DNA from: Geosiphon pyriformis
Taxonomy: Eukaryota; Glomeromycota; Glomeromycetes; Archaeosporales; Geosiphonaceae
DNA length: 64,000 nt
Direction of reading: 5' to 3'
Assembly (NCBI GenBank): GCA_016748015.1
Contig: JAAOMT010000659.1
Span: 882,467-946,466 of the forward strand
In this document: positions 20,756 through 34,827 of the stretch, piece by piece
Numbering within the stretch: position 1 is the first letter of the stretch
Layout: each line of letters begins with the position of its first letter
Notes under the pieces: generated by a model
What the model was told of the DNA's origin: nothing
Seen by the model: the letters and a program-made list of their open reading frames with translations, nothing else
Database searches by the model: none
Made by a program: the position numbers and the translations under genes

Positions 20756-23700
20756 ATATATATATGTTTATAGTTCTACAAAAAAACATATTATAATATT
20801 TTTTTTTGATATTTTAACTTGGTATTTGCTATTATTACTAATTAGTATTAGTTATTATTGCAAACTGGTGCTTGTTATTATTACAAGATAATGCTTGTTA
20901 TTATGTTAATTATTATTTTTTTAAGATTATTGTTGTGTTATATTATAATTAAAAATTTTATATTTTTTTATATTTTTTTGCTAAATTTTTGAATTATAAT
21001 ACCAAAAAACAAACAATTTTTTGAATAGTATTTTACATAAAATTCAGATTAGAAAGTTTTTTTAAATAATTAAAAGCTTTATTAAACACCATAATATTTA
21101 CCAATATAATATTTTTAAACCAAGTTTATTTGATTATATTAGTTTTTTTAAAGTTGTATTTCTATTAATTTTTATTAATATGCTTGCAAAAAACATTCAA
21201 GTATTTGTTCAAAATATTACTTAAACCAATAGAAATAAAAATAGCAAAGTAGTTAATATTAAAAAAATTATTTATATTTAAAACTACTTTGTTAATTACT
21301 ATATTAATCAAATTTAATAATATAAAAACATAATCAATTGTTTTTTTGACTCTTTTAAGATTTTTTATATAAAAATTTTAATAAATAAATTATCAATCAA
21401 AAAATTAATCAAACCAAAATCAATACACTTTTTGAAATTAGTATTATATTTAATATTATTTTTATTGAAATTATTTTTTAAAATAACAAAAGTATTTTTA
21501 TTAAATATACTAACTATAAAAAAATTGATAATAAATATTTAATTTAACTGTTTTTTTCAGAAATATATTTACATATAATCTCAAAACAAAAACTGACTGT
21601 TTGTTTTTAAATAATAAACAAATCATTAAAAGTTTATCAAAAGTTTTTAAAATTTTTAAAATATGTTTAGCCAAATATTATTTACAATTAATACAACACT
21701 AGTATTTATATATTCTAAATTTAAACCAAAAGTGAATACTCTTATATTCATAAATTTATTTGCAATTTATAATTTAATATTAAAATAAAGCTTAATTTTA
21801 GTAATAATTAAAATGTTATTTTTTAATTCTCTATATTGCTTAATAATATTATTCTATTTAACAAAAATGTTTACTTTTTTAATATTATATATAGCTATTT
21901 TTCAAGTTAAGTTACTTATTGAAAATATAAAGAAAGTAACATATTATTGCTTAAACTAAAGAATTTTAGTTTATTTATAATTAACTTTATTAAATTTTTT
22001 AAAATTATTATATTAGTTTTTAAATCATTAATTTTAATAATTAAAACTTTAGATCCACTAAAAGAAATATTTCAAAATACATTAGTTATATCTGATAACA
22101 AATGAAAAAACTGTAATAATATTTTAATAGCTAATTTAAATTTTAGACTATTATATTGTATAAGCATTTTTTTGGTATTTAATAATAATATATAATAAAT
22201 AAAAATGTTTAACTTATAAATAATATTAACAATATAATTAGCCAACAATTTTATAGAATATTTTAAAATATCTAAATAAAAAATCAAAATCAAAGTTGCT
22301 AAGTTATTATTAGAACTGTTAAGTAAAAATTCTACCAAAAAAATACTAATTAATAACATAAATAAAAGACAATTTAAGAAATCACTTATTATAAAAGCCT
22401 AAATAATATTATTAAAAAACACCAAGTAAAACACTAAAGCTTGTTTTTTTGTATAAATAAAAGCAAAATGCTTTTTATTAGAATTAGAAAAAAAAAATTT
22501 CAAATTTTAACCAAAATTTTTTAAATTCAACTTATAAATACTAAAAATATGACTGTATTTTTTCTATTTAATGTATATAAAAGTTAACAATTTAGTTCAA
22601 ATTAAGCTTACACTCTTAAAAACAGAAATTAAATAAACAGCAGCATATTTGGCTTTAGCAGAATTAAAATACATAATAATACAATATATATATATATATA
22701 ATACAGAATTTTATAAAATAAAACATATTTTTCTACTATAAAACAAGAAAAGTTTAGAAAAATTGTTATTATTAACCAAAATTTGAAATATTATTTAGCA
22801 TAAAATTATTTTTATAATTTTTATTGTTTATTAGCATATATTATTATTTTAATTTATTACTTATTATCTTAACAAATTATTTAAATTATTATTCAATTAA
22901 TAATTCGATTTATACAAAACACAAATATAATTATATTATAATAATCAGATTATGTAATACACTAAATTATGTAACATTTAAATTTATTAAAATATTTTAG
23001 TAATTTGATAAAATATTTAACAGTTTATTAAAATAATCTATAGTTTGCAAAAATAACTTGTATTTTGATAAAATATATTTTTAGTTTATTAAAATATTAA
23101 AAAAAAAGTGCTAGATTATAGAATAATAATAAACAAATTATATAAAAAAAAAGCTTTTCTCTTTAAAAAAATATATCTTAGCTAGAATTAATTTTTTTTT
23201 AAATATCTTTTTTATAAATCAATTCAAATAAAATTTACTTAAAAAACATAAATTCTTTAATTATTTTTGTTTCAAAATCTACTATTTCATACTAACAGTT
23301 TAAAATTAATTAGCTATTAATTTCAGTAATTATTAATAACTTTTAAGTTTGGATTTAAAACAACTTTCTTGATACATATTTTTATTTTTTTTCTTTAGTT
23401 TACAATTTTATTTTATTTTTTATTTTTATTTTTTTATTTTTATATTATTGGATAATTTACAATCGAAATTTTCTGTAAAAAAGTTGATTTTTATAGCAAA
23501 ATAACTATATATATTTTTAAAAAGCTTACAGATAAAATTTTTTGTAAAAAAGTCAACTTTTATTATAAAGTAACTATACAAGTAATTAACATAAAATTGG
23601 TTATTTTATCATAAATCCAACAGTATATACAGTTTAAAATATAAAAAGATACTTTGAAAAAAATTTTAACTTATTAAAAATTTATTATCTTTTATTAATA

Positions 23701-25205
23701 GTAAAATTAATAATAAAACAGTATTAACAATATTAAAATAAAAATAAAAAAATCTTTAATAAATATTATAAATAATAGTGCTTATTAGCAAAGTGTATAG
23801 AAAAGTACAATAATAGTTTTTCAAATCTTATGTTTGTTTGTTATTATTGGTTTTGATTATGTAAACAAAATTTGTGTTTAGCAAAATTAATTATTTGAAA
23901 ACAACCAAGTTAGCAGTTTTTGTATTATTAAATTTAATTAATATTTTTTGCCAAAAACCAATAAATTGTATCTTAATAGATTTTACTATATTTAATTAAT
24001 ATTGATTTTAAAGCTGATTTGAACAGATTAACCAGAATTTTCTTAACAATAACTTTTTAATCTGATTTAATATTAAGTTTTTTTAAATTAATATTAACTT
24101 TGATATTTATTTTTATAGCCAATTATTTAGCAGTTTTTAAACTAATTTCAGATGTGAATATAAATTTAATAATGTCTTAAAATTTTAAAAAATTGATGTT
24201 TCTTCAAAATCATTAATTTAATAAAAAAGTTTTTTAATAATAAATTTAATTTTTTTGTTCAGAGACTTGTTAAAAACCACAACAAAACCAACATTTAATG
24301 TGAATAATTTAACTAGTTTAAAACTTTTATTTTCCTTGGTATTTGTAGTCATAAGTACAATAATATTAATAGATATAAGCAATAAAAAATCAAAAACTTT
24401 ATTATTACTTAATATATTAAAAGATAGCTTCTTAGAAAGCTTAAATAAATTGTAAATTATAAAATAAATGTCTTTTGGTATAATTTTATCTATGAATTTA
24501 CTGTTACTTAAACTATTTTAATTGATATAACTGGTTTTTTCTACTATTATGTTTTTTAAATTTTCTAAATTAGATGTTTTAGTAATACTTCTTATTTTGC
24601 TATTAATTTTATTGCTTTAAAATTAATACTTACTTATGTTACTACTTTTTAATACATTTATAATTAAAGGCCCAATTGATGAATTTATAATATTAGATTC
24701 AGCAACAATTTTTTTGAATTATTTAACAAAGTTCTTTAAATTATATATATATGTATTTTGGTTTTTTTAGACTAAAGCAATTTTTTATATTATTTTTACC
24801 AATATTTGTAATTTTAATTAAACTACTAGTTAAAATTATAAATGAACTTGTATTAAAAAAAATAGTTAAAAAAATAAAAAAATAAAAAAAATAAGTAAAT
24901 AACCATTTTTTAAATTTCAGTAGTTTTATTATAAGCAAAAAATTAATAAAAAAAAGAGTTTTTTGATTAATTTAAAAATAAAAAAAACTTATTTATAAAT
25001 TATATAATTTATAATACATATTAGAAAAAAGTAATATTTTATAAATAAAACAAAAAAATAAATATAAAAACATATTTATAATAAATAATATTTATAAATT
25101 ATTTTAATAAAAAAAAGTATTAAGTATTTTTAATTTAAAAAATATATAAATTTTATTTATTTAAATAATTAATTATATATAAAAAATACATAAGTTATAT
25201 GTATT
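20756..25205. other. Very A+T-rich decayed repeat DNA
   Basis: No gene supported. Almost no CpG or G+C blocks. One stretch (22770-23640) aligns with the family-2 LTR. Short open frames at 22072-22359 and 24255-24455 have A/T-driven composition and could be remnants of transposon ORFs, but I could not match them. Confidence 0.6.
22770..23640 (+). repeat. Strongly decayed family-2 LTR remnant
   Basis: In plus orientation it keeps the order of landmarks of the copy C LTR: TTAGCAT blocks, GAT/ATTATGTAA, repeated AGTTTATTAAAATA words, ATATAAAAAAAAAGCTTTTCTCTTTAA, then GTAAAAAAGTTGATTTTTATAGCAAAATAACTA and its near repeat. Most C and G of the intact LTR have become T and A. Confidence 0.6.
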
Positions 25206-25214
25206 GTATATTAT

Positions 25215-26825
25215 TTTAAATAATAATTTAAACTAAGTATGAATTATGTTTTTTCTATATGTAACCAGCCATTTGGACTGATTAGAACAATACTATATAC
25301 TTATATAAACCAAAACTAAGTCTTTAATGCCTAAAAAAAACAAGCAAGACTTACATAAGCCAAAACTAACACCAAATGTTTCAGTAATACTGAGCAGTCT
25401 AATTACATCAACAGAAAACACCATAGACAATTCAAAAATAAAAACAAAAACCAAACTATTATGTGAAATCAGCCTATTTTTTTTCATAAAGACATGATGC
25501 TTAATATGAATCAACCAAACCTCTTTCCTAAAAACAAGCCAAAAATCATGCACAAAACTTATAATCTTCAGACCTGCAACTTTGGAATCACCAAAAACAA
25601 AAACAGCCTCTTGATGTTAATTATTAAGAACAAAGCTCTTGCAAAAAGTCATACATTGTAACATTAGAAACACAAGAAAACATTAACTGAAATACACATA
25701 AAAAAGAATGAAGAAAACCAAAAAGCACTTTTTAAGTATCTGCATAGACATTTAACAAATAATGGTAAACAGAATTGTTAATTGTGCAAAAAAAAACATG
25801 GTCTGAGATCTCAACATTATCACAATACAAACATATTATATTGAAGTAATACTTATTATACAAATACTTTTAAATAACAATGAATAGTTAATAGTGCAAA
25901 GCTTTTATAAAATAACTATAAACACTAGTAGTAAGTCTACTAGTGAAACCAGTAGTCATATGTAAGTTAAAATGCTATACCAAAAATGAACTAAGCCAAT
26001 TAATGTTTGAGAACAAACAATTAGCCAGAATCTTAAAACCAAAACTGATCTTCAAGTGTGCATAATAAATAAAGCAAAAAATTTTATAAACAAAATATTT
26101 AGAATTACTAAAAACAATATTACCACCAGTTTTAATATAATGTTTTTTCAATTGGAGAAAAAACACCAATTAAAGAGAGATACAATATTAGCAAATGCAT
26201 CAATGCATTCATTATCCAAAACATCTGAGTGATTTTTTACTTTGTGTCAGCTAATATTCAAATTTTTGTTACAAATAATGTCTACAATATGCTATCATTC
26301 AATCCAACACTAATTCCAAAAATTTGAACACATCAAATCCAATTTAGATTTGCATGCATCCAAAACTACTTGACTATCTATAAATAATTGAACTAAGCCA
26401 CAAAAGAGAACACACTTAAGAGCCAATACAATAATCTGTAACTTTACTAATATAAAAAACATTAAACCAGAAATCTCAACATTCAAATTTAAATTTACAT
26501 TCTCAAAAAAAACCACAGTACTAGCTCTTATGTGGGTTGTTCTTAAGTTTTTTAAAGACCTATCTATATAGACAAACTACTAATATTAACATCTAATAAA
26601 CAACCACAAACCAATTCAAATTTACTTGATTCGAAAATATTAAAAGATTCAGTATTACCCAAAAAAGAGGAAGAAAGCCATACCACTAAAAAAGTTAACA
26701 AAAAGCTTAAATTATTCAGAAATAGGGCCATAAAAATCCAATTTCTTCCAATACTTGAAGGTTTTTTAATCAAAAATATTACTATTTCAACAATAAAATT
26801 AGTCCACAAAAGCAATACTATATCA
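25215..26825 (-). mobile_element. LINE L3, 3' end remnant (5'-truncated or internally deleted)
   Basis: Minus-strand similarity to the C-terminal third and 3' end of L2. 26310-26516 matches the RNase H region (SGLMFF, LQIIVLALKCV, FIDSQVVLDACKS against FSDSQAALDAYKS). 25293-25553 matches the C-terminus (WLVFRKEVWL, FMKKNRLI, FGLCKSCLFF). The 3' untranslated end near 25215-25290 matches L2 47750-47850. Many Gly, Asp, Arg and His codons have become Asn, Lys, Ile or stop, in keeping with A+T drift. Confidence 0.82.
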
Positions 26826-27499
26826 CCAAAGCAAATTTAATTATTTTTATAATTAGAATATAAATATTATTAAAAAATCTATTAACTTTAATAAAACAAA
26901 ATTAATTAAATAAGTATTATATATATTTATTAAAACTAAATAATCAGTTATAATAAATATCAAAAAAATTATATTAATTAATTTTTGCTTTTTATATTTT
27001 ATTTTAAACTTAAAATTAAATATTTAAAATTTTTTATAATAACTAACCAAAACAATAATTTAAAATAATATTAACTTAAAAATTTTAAAAAAATTCAAAA
27101 ACTTTTTATATTAATTTTTTAAACTCAATTTTTTATAAAAATTATATATTTTGTATTAAGTTTTTGTTTAAAATAAACATTATAATATTAAAAAACCAAT
27201 AATTAATATTTGATATAAAAAATTATTTTTTTATTTTTTTATTAAGATTTAATAAATATAACCTAACTATTATCTAAAAATTAAAAACAAATTAAATATT
27301 CTAATACTAAATATAATTTATGTGCTTTTTATATATAACTAGTTATTTAAGTTAATTCAAGCTATACTATGTTGATACTCTAAAAAAAACTTATTTAAAA
27401 AAAACATTTTTTAAACAATTTTAAACAATATAATAATATTATTAATCAATCCAACCAGCCACTTATTTGTTTTTAAAATATCAGTCTTTATAACAACAG

Positions 27500-29440
27500 A
27501 TTTATGTTTTCAAAGTAACATCAAATTAGAAAACATATTATTATTAACAAAAAACAAATTCATATAAAGACCAGACATATTAAAATCCTTATAATTATAC
27601 TCAATTTTCAAAGCAATTATTTTTTGTTTCAGCTTATTAAAAGCTTTGTTAAAAATACTTATGTGTACTAAAAGTTTATTGACTTTAAGACCAAAAAGAC
27701 TACTTAAAACCAAATTTTTATTAATAAATTGTTCAAACACAATAATTATAAAACTAACTGACTTAACAATAGAATTAACCAAAGCAAAAAACTTGGCCAA
27801 CTCAAATTTTAAAGAGATTAATTAAGAAGAAATCACAAAATTATTAATCATTATATTAGCAAAAAAAGCTAAACCAACCAAAACCAAAAAAAATGCAGAA
27901 GCAGCAGTTTTAACATAAAACTTGTTGTCAACAACAAAAAAAATAAAAGTCTTGGAAACTTTAAGAGAAAAAAATGAAGACATTTTACAATCTAAAGTCA
28001 AATAATTCAAATTCTAATACCAAAAACAGTGCTGATTTTTAAAAGTTTTTTATTAGATATGGCATTTTTTTAGCATATTAGTTTTAATAATTACAACATT
28101 TAAATCAACCTGAAATTTAAATATAATCAGAGTAAACTGGAAATAATAATTAGAATCAAGAAAGCAAAGAATAAAATATGTTTAACCACTAACCTAAAAA
28201 ATCATATTACTAATTTCAAAAACAGTACAACCAAAAAAAAAATTAACCAATTTGGTCTTAAACTTATCACAAAACAGAATAGTCTTATTTTGATTTATTA
28301 AGAAGAAGATTCTAATATTATTTTTGCTTATTAAAACCAATCAATAATTCAAAACAGACACAGTAAAATCCAGTTTATTAAAATAAACAACCATATATTA
28401 CCAAACACTAACAGATTTTAGCAAAACACAGACAACTTTATTAAACACATTAAAAACAGTCTTAATATTAGCAGCAAATATATATTAGAAACATATTATA
28501 TAGCATAACAACAGCAAAAAAAAAACCAAATTTAGAAATCACCAAAAACTTGGCAATTTTAAAGATGACCAAAAAAACAAAGCTTATAAGTTCAACCAAA
28601 AAAACAGCTTTCAAAAATTCTTAAAAAGCAAACTCTATACAGAAAAGCTTTATATTGTCTTTTGACATTGACTTTGTATCCAAAAAACCATGTACAGACT
28701 GAAAAACAGTCTTAACATAAGCCAATTTAATTTTGAAAGTAGTATTAAACACCAAAGTAGAAGCCATTTATTCAATAAATCTTTAATAACTAGTAATAAT
28801 TTCTTAAGCACTATTAGTAGCAGTACCAAAAATCAATAAGAAGAATAATTCAGTTTCTAAAAACAGATGACTTTATAAAAGATAATTACTTTGTTTTTAA
28901 AACCAGTAAAAATTACCAGAAAATATTATATTTAGCAACACAATTAGTAGTTAATCTTAGTCTATCTTAAATAACATATTAGATAATATAACAGAAATTT
29001 CATCTAAGATCTCATTAAAAATTACAAAAAAGTTCAGTATAACAATAGCAAAAGTAAATAACTGCTTCCATTTTTTGAATCTTTGGTCTTTTTAACTATT
29101 TTTTTAAAGAAGTAATGCTAATAACACCAGGTATAAAAGCTATAAAGAAGAAAACCAGTTTGCTAACTAATCTGTTTTAAAAAATTTTGGGCTTTTAAAA
29201 AAGATAAAGACAATATTAAGACTAATTTATGTGTGTTTTTTTAAAAAAACTTTGACTAAAAAAGAACTAGTCAAAAATAGTTTTTTATTATTAATATTAA
29301 AGAAAAAGTTTTCAAAACATTTTGTCTAGCAGTTTTTACAACAGAAAAAACTTTTTTGATTAAAACTTTGTAAAATGCTAAAAAAAAAGTATTAGTTATA
29401 GCTTTTTTACTTTTTGTTCTGGTTGTGATCATAAAATTAA
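27500..29440 (-). pseudogene. LINE ORF1-like remnant (L4), strongly A+T-drifted
   Basis: Minus-strand frame pieces. Possible start MITTRTKSKK at 29432, a Lys/Ser-rich N-terminus, a middle piece 27822-28010 and a C-terminal piece 27510-27800 (VNSIVKSVSFII, KQKIIALKIEYNY, FNMSGL). From memory this layout resembles ORF1 C-termini of Rhizophagus LINEs of another subfamily; no direct copy is in the window. It lies on the same strand and 5' of L3, so L3 and L4 could be one element lacking its EN-RT part, or two elements in tandem. Confidence 0.4.
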
Positions 29441-29459
29441 GAAAACAAAGAATATTGTT

Positions 29460-32280
29460 ATATTTAAATTTTATTTTTTAATAAATTTATTAATAATTAA
29501 ATTTTTTTTATATAATAAATACAAAGTTTATTAAAATAATTTTTATAATAATATAATTTTTTTAATATTATTAATATTTTTTTATAAAAAGTTTTAATAA
29601 ATATAAATGTAAATTAATTAATTTATAGTTTATAAAACCAGATTTAATGTGTTTAAAATATTGAATTTGTATTAAAAAAACCCATTAAATTTTTTATTTC
29701 AATATAATTAATAAATTTAAATATATAAAACAATTTTTATAAAATATTTTTACAAATTTATAAAATAATTTAATTATATACTAAGTATTTTTTTATATAA
29801 TACTATATGTTTTAATAAATTGATTTTTATTTGTATTAACAAAATTAAAACAAACTTCACAAAATTTTTTACCTAGTAAATTGGTATTTTTATTATTTAT
29901 AATTTTAATATAATTTTAAATTTTAAATTATATAACACAAAAGTTTTTTTTAATAATAAAACTAATTTGTTTTTTTTATTCATTATTTATTATAATAATT
30001 AATATTTTTAGTAATGTTTTTAATTATCAAATATTTAAACAGCTTGGCTATTTAAAAATAATTTAAAAATACTATTAATTAAAATAATATTAAGAATTAA
30101 AAAAATTATTTAAAGTTTTATTTTAATATTTAAACCAAAATTCAAATTAAAAAACAAGTTGCAGTACTATTTATGGTTTTAAAAATATTAAAATTTTTTA
30201 ATAATTTTTTAATATAAATAAAAATACATAAAAAATCAGTATTAAACTTTTTTTAATCTTACAAAAAATCACAGTTAAAAAACCATTTTTAATATTATAA
30301 TAAATTAAATTTAATAACAATATATCTAACTTTTTAGTATTTATTCTTTTTGTTTTGATAGTATTTATTTTAAAATCTAAAAAAACTTTTTTATGATTAA
30401 TTTTAAACTTAATATTAATTATTATAATTTTTTTTAATATTTGTTTAGAATTAATTTTTATATTATTAAATATATTAAATATATTTATTTTGTTATCTAA
30501 AAATAAAAATTTAACCAAAAAAAAATTGTTTTATCTTTAGAATTTTTAATATTATTGTTTATTTTTCTGGATTTTTTAATAAAATTATGTATAATATCTT
30601 TTAAAGTTTTTTTTGGTTATGTTATTATTATTAATAACCATCAGTTTTAATATAAAAAAATTAATACTTTATAAAATATTAAACAATAAAAAAACAAAAT
30701 AAAACAAAATAAAATAAAATAAAATAAATAAAACAAAACAAATAAAACAAAATAAAATAAAATAAAACAAAAACTTTAAAATTTTTATTTTATAAAATTT
30801 TAAATATAGAAAAGAAAAAACTTTTTAAGATATTTATTTTTAATAAACCAAAATATTTTAATTTTTATTATTAATTAATATTTTAAAATTAATATTAATT
30901 ATTTTATTATTATTAATACAATATTCAAAAATTTTATATTAAATATTTTAAAAATTAGTATTAATTTATAAATATAATTAAATTATTTATTATTCTAAAA
31001 TATACAATAATAAAAATTTGAAGCAGTTTAAAATAATTTTAAACAATATAAGCAATTTAAATAAAATTCTTAAAATTTAATAAATTTTTACAAAACAAAT
31101 ATTATTAAAATTTAAAACAATAATAATTTGAAATTGTATAAAAAAAGCTTATTTTTTTTAATAAATATATTTAATAACAGAATAATAATTTTATTACAAT
31201 TTACCAAAACAATTTTTTTTAACTAAATTATAATCAAGAAAAAAATCATAATTTTGGAATGTTTAATTATTAACTTTAATAAATTAGATTTATTTAAAAT
31301 TATTAAACTCAAAAAAAACAAGTTTTTTATTTTTTTTTATTGCTTTAACAAAGTGTAATCAATTATTAACTATGATATAAATTTTACAAATAGTCATAAT
31401 TAACACTTTTTTACATGTAATTAGCCATTAAAATCGGTTTAAAATATATAAATAAATATTATAATTATTTTTAAAACTTTAACATAATATTATTAAAATT
31501 TATTAACCAAAAAATAATTTAATACCAAAACTTTTTAATAAATTATAATATTAAATTAAATCTTAACTAAATTAAGTATTTTTCTATTATTAAAAATTAC
31601 TTTAGAATAACAATAAATATAAATTGTTTTTATTTAAATTAAAGTTCTTAAAAACAAGTTTGTAGTATATACATATAATTAATTAAAATTAAAAGTTATT
31701 TTACAATAATAAAAATTGGCAGCTTTATAAAATTATTGAATTTAAAAAAAAATGAATTTATTAATATTAAAAAACAAAACTTTTAAAAATACTTTAAGTA
31801 ATAAAAATAATTTCTGATCAAAATTATTTATTAGATATAAAAATTTGCTTATTATAATAAATTATAAACATTTATTAATTTTATATTTAAAAAAAATATA
31901 GAATATTTTTATATAAAAAACATAATTAAAAATATAATTAATTTAGAAAATTTTCTTAAAAAAAAATGAATAATAAACAAAAACTATTACAAAAATTTTA
32001 ACATTATTGTTAATTACATTAACTGTTAATTAAGTAATTCACAAAACTGATTTTTAAATTACAAATATATTTAGAATAATAACCAAAAAATTAAATTATT
32101 AAAAATACTAACAAACCAATTTTATAACAGCACAATTTTAAGTAAATACCAGGGTTTCAAAATGGAATTATTTTAAAAAAATAAAGCTTATTTAAAATTT
32201 ATTACTTCTGTATAAATACAAATTAAATATTTTTAACTTATTAATATTTATTTTATTTTTAATAGTTTTTTTAATAATAC
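29460..32280. other. Very A+T-rich DNA without recognisable gene
   Basis: No supported gene. A 106-residue frame at 30198-30518 (minus) is Ile/Lys/Asn-dominated and probably fortuitous or a decayed transposon ORF. 31385-31450 weakly resembles the LINE 3' end (TAATTAGCCATTAAAATCGG), minus orientation. Confidence 0.55.
30688..30775. repeat. Simple AAAAT/AAAAC repeat
   Basis: Tandem 5-base words AAAAC, AAAAT and AATAAAAC across about 88 bases. Confidence 0.85.
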
Positions 32281-32975
32281 CGGTTTATCATGGTCTATAC
32301 ATTGCAAATATTGGCAAAAATTTAATTAAGATTGTTAAATTGCGTTGCAGTTAAAGGGCAAAAACATTTTGAGCCAAAATTCGTTTCCTTTTGTGCACAT
32401 AATTATCTAGAAATTCATGTCCCCAAATAAACAGAAAATTTTTTGATTCCTTATTGCAGACAACAATATTCTTATGAATGTAGTACGATGATACCTGCCA
32501 TCAAGTTTACATTCACAAAAAATTTCCACCAATAGAAAGACTCCATCATTATTTTTGCAGAACAAATGTGCAGTGTGATGGTTTCTTAAGGCTGAAAGAG
32601 TGAGCTTAGCAGCTCTCTTTTTACTGTCAAAGCAAAGATCTTTCTATTTAGTTTTGGTGGCTTTTGCATTTTTTAGTCGGTGGGATTTCGAATAGTTTAA
32701 GTAACTTCTACATAGCCCTTTTGGGAAAATGGGTGATTATTTTCGTAGTTGATTGGTTTGATCATTACCGATTCGTGGTCAAAGCCTTTTTAACGCGAAA
32801 CTTAACTTTAACGTATGCCGTTGATGCGATTTTAAAGCGAACAAAAGGAAAGGGACTAAAATGTCCTTGGGTACTTTCTTGACCGATCAGTGTATGTAGG
32901 CACTAGGCTGTTAGTGATCCTTCACTCTTTTCTAGTGATATATTGATCTGTTGTTATCTGGAAATCTTCAAATAA
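32281..32975 (+). promoter_or_regulatory. Left edge of gene island; upstream region of the eIF4B-like gene
   Basis: Composition changes sharply at about 32280: CpG and balanced bases appear (CGGTTTATC, GCGTTGCAG, AACGCG, ACGTATGCCG). It precedes the eIF4B-like ATG at 32976 and presumably holds promoter and 5' untranslated sequence. No clear TATA box near the start. A 72-codon frame at 32664-32882 lacks support. Confidence 0.5.
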
Positions 32976-34827
32976 ATGTATTTCGGTTATCAACCAGCAA
33001 CAGGATCATGGGCTGATCAAATGGAAGATTTACCCTCTGCACGTAAGTATTTGGACATGGTTTTTTCTTTGGAATAATTCATGATCTTGTAGCTGAAAAT
33101 TTTTCAATTTTTTTCAATAGCTGCGGCCTCATTTTCAGGTAAGGTTCGAATTTTAGAATTCAAAGATATATCGTAAAACCTAATGTTAATGACACATATT
33201 TAATCTTTTAGGGGAAAACGAAGGTGGTGGATTTTCCGATCGTGGGAGTCGGGGAGGCTTTAATCGAAGCTATTCTAGAGGTATCAATAAAAATTACCAT
33301 AGGATCATAAATTTAAAATTATATATTTTGTAGATATTTCAATCTTAGAAAATTACTTCTAGATTCACGCTACGAAAGTCGTGACTCACCGCGTGATACT
33401 AGGTTTTCGTCTCGTGCTGAACGTCCACCACAACCTCTTCCTACATCTCCACCATTTACGGCACATCTTGGAAATCTGCCTTTTGATTTAACAGAGCAAG
33501 ACATTCAAAATTTCTTTCATGAATCAAAGGTTTGAAAATGCTTCATTTTTTATTTTTTATTCAAAGTTTTTGATTAGGCTTAAATGGAATTTGATTATAA
33601 ATACAGATTTCCAATATCAGAATTCTTCGAGATAGAGAAGATAAACCTAAAGGTTTCGGATATGTTGAATTTGATGATTTAGTATCTTTAACAAAAGCAT
33701 TAGAGTTGAGTGGCGAGGTATGAGGGATTTTTTTTCTGTTAAGTGGTTTTCGTTTATGTAAGCTAGATTCCCATGAAATTTCTGATTTTTCTTGATAATT
33801 TTATCAGACGATTCGTAACAGAGTTATTAGAGTTAGTGTAGCCGAACCACGTGAGCAGCTTTTATTATTTTAATATAGGTTTAAAAAGTCTAATTTTAAT
33901 GCACACCTTAGAATTAATGTCTAAAATTTGATAGCACGAGAGCGTGATCAGCAAGAAGATCGTACTGCAGGAGAATGGAGAAGAGCTCCCAGAGATTCTC
34001 CTTCTTCATCACCGAGAAACGATCGATTTGGTAGTGGTGATAGATATGGACATCGAGAAGATCGATGGAGTGGAAGAAGTGAGCCACGCGAGTCACGTGA
34101 ATCTCGTGAAAGAAATACACGTAGTGATCGTGGTGATAGTAGTCCTCGTGGTGATCGTGTTGACCGTCCAGAACGTGGAGGATTCCGTGATAGAAATGAT
34201 CGTAGCATGGATAGAACCGATCGTAGTAGAATTGATACCGATTGGAAAGGTGGGGCTTTTAGTAATAGAGGAAATAGTTTTCGAGATCGTCGACCAGAGG
34301 AAAGACCTGGTAATTGTAAAATTGATTTATTTTTCAAGAAAATAAATAGAAAATTGAAATGCCTCCTTACTTTTATATATTTTACAGGGACATCCAACAC
34401 TTCCCCTCCACCGCCATCTTCTTTTCGTAAACGGCTTGACCTAAAACCCCGCAGCAATACAGCTCCTGCTACCAATACTACTGCTACTACTGCTACTACT
34501 GCTATTACTACTACTACTACCGCTACTGCTACTGCTACCACCACCATCATTAATACCACTGAAACTACATCATCATCATCACCAACACTTGAAGATTCAT
34601 CTTCCTCATCATCTGTGACTTCAGCTCCTCGTGTCCATAAACCAAATCCTTTTGGGGATGCTAAACCAATAGATTCTGATGAAGCGCTGAGGCGTTTCGA
34701 AGAACGCAGAAAATTAAAAGAAAAAGAACGTGAAGAGAAAGAGTTGGCGGAAAAAGAATTAGCGGAAAAAGAAAAGAGTTCCGATTCCGAAAAAGTTATC
34801 ATTACCAAGGAAAATGGGGATGGTTAA
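32976..34827 (+). CDS. TIF3: eIF4B-like translation initiation factor (RRM protein)
   Basis: Eight exons: 32976-33042, 33121-33138, 33212-33280, 33363-33529, 33607-33717, 33808-33850, 33935-34309, 34388-34827. All join in phase to 429 residues; the introns are GT..AG. The N-terminus GSWADQMEDLPSAPA matches the SWAD..LP signature of eIF4B/Sce3 proteins. Then comes a Gly/Arg/Ser stretch and an RRM (about 83-157) with RNP2 HLGNLP (86-91) and RNP1 KGFGYVEF (122-129). An Arg/Asp/Ser/Gly-rich region follows (160-280, many DR, RD and RG pairs), then a Thr/Ala tract and a charged C-terminus KEKEREEKELAEK. eIF4B binds RNA and stimulates eIF4A helicase in the cytoplasm. The exon 4 donor (GTTTGA) is weak. 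Intron 7 is 78 bases with no stop. Another SWAD/RRM protein is possible but less likely. Confidence 0.88.
34465..34560 (+). repeat. ACT/GCT trinucleotide tract in eIF4B-like exon 8
   Basis: In-frame run of ACT, GCT and ACC codons encoding a Thr/Ala tract, followed by TCATCATCATCA (poly-Ser). Likely length-variable between strains. Confidence 0.85.

Noticed and set aside
20756-25205. Centromere or organelle DNA because of extreme A+T content
   Set aside because: No tandem satellite, no mitochondrial genes, and part of it aligns with a decayed family-2 LTR. It fits old transposon DNA.
30198-30518. 106-codon minus frame as a gene
   Set aside because: Composition is almost only Ile, Lys, Asn, Leu and Phe, as expected from A+T-rich DNA; no splice or domain evidence.
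32664-32882. 72-codon frame upstream of the eIF4B-like gene
   Set aside because: No recognisable domain, and it ends about 95 bases before the start codon. Probably promoter or leader sequence.
33944-34345. 133-codon plus-strand frame within eIF4B-like exon 7
   Set aside because: Out of phase with the spliced product, dominated by Val/Ile/Asp from GAT/CGT codons; no domain.
33948-34808. 286-codon open frame on the minus strand across the eIF4B-like gene
   Set aside because: It mirrors the Arg/Asp/Ser-rich and Thr-rich exons, reads across an intron, and has low-complexity Val/Ser/Arg composition. It is an antisense shadow of the spliced gene.
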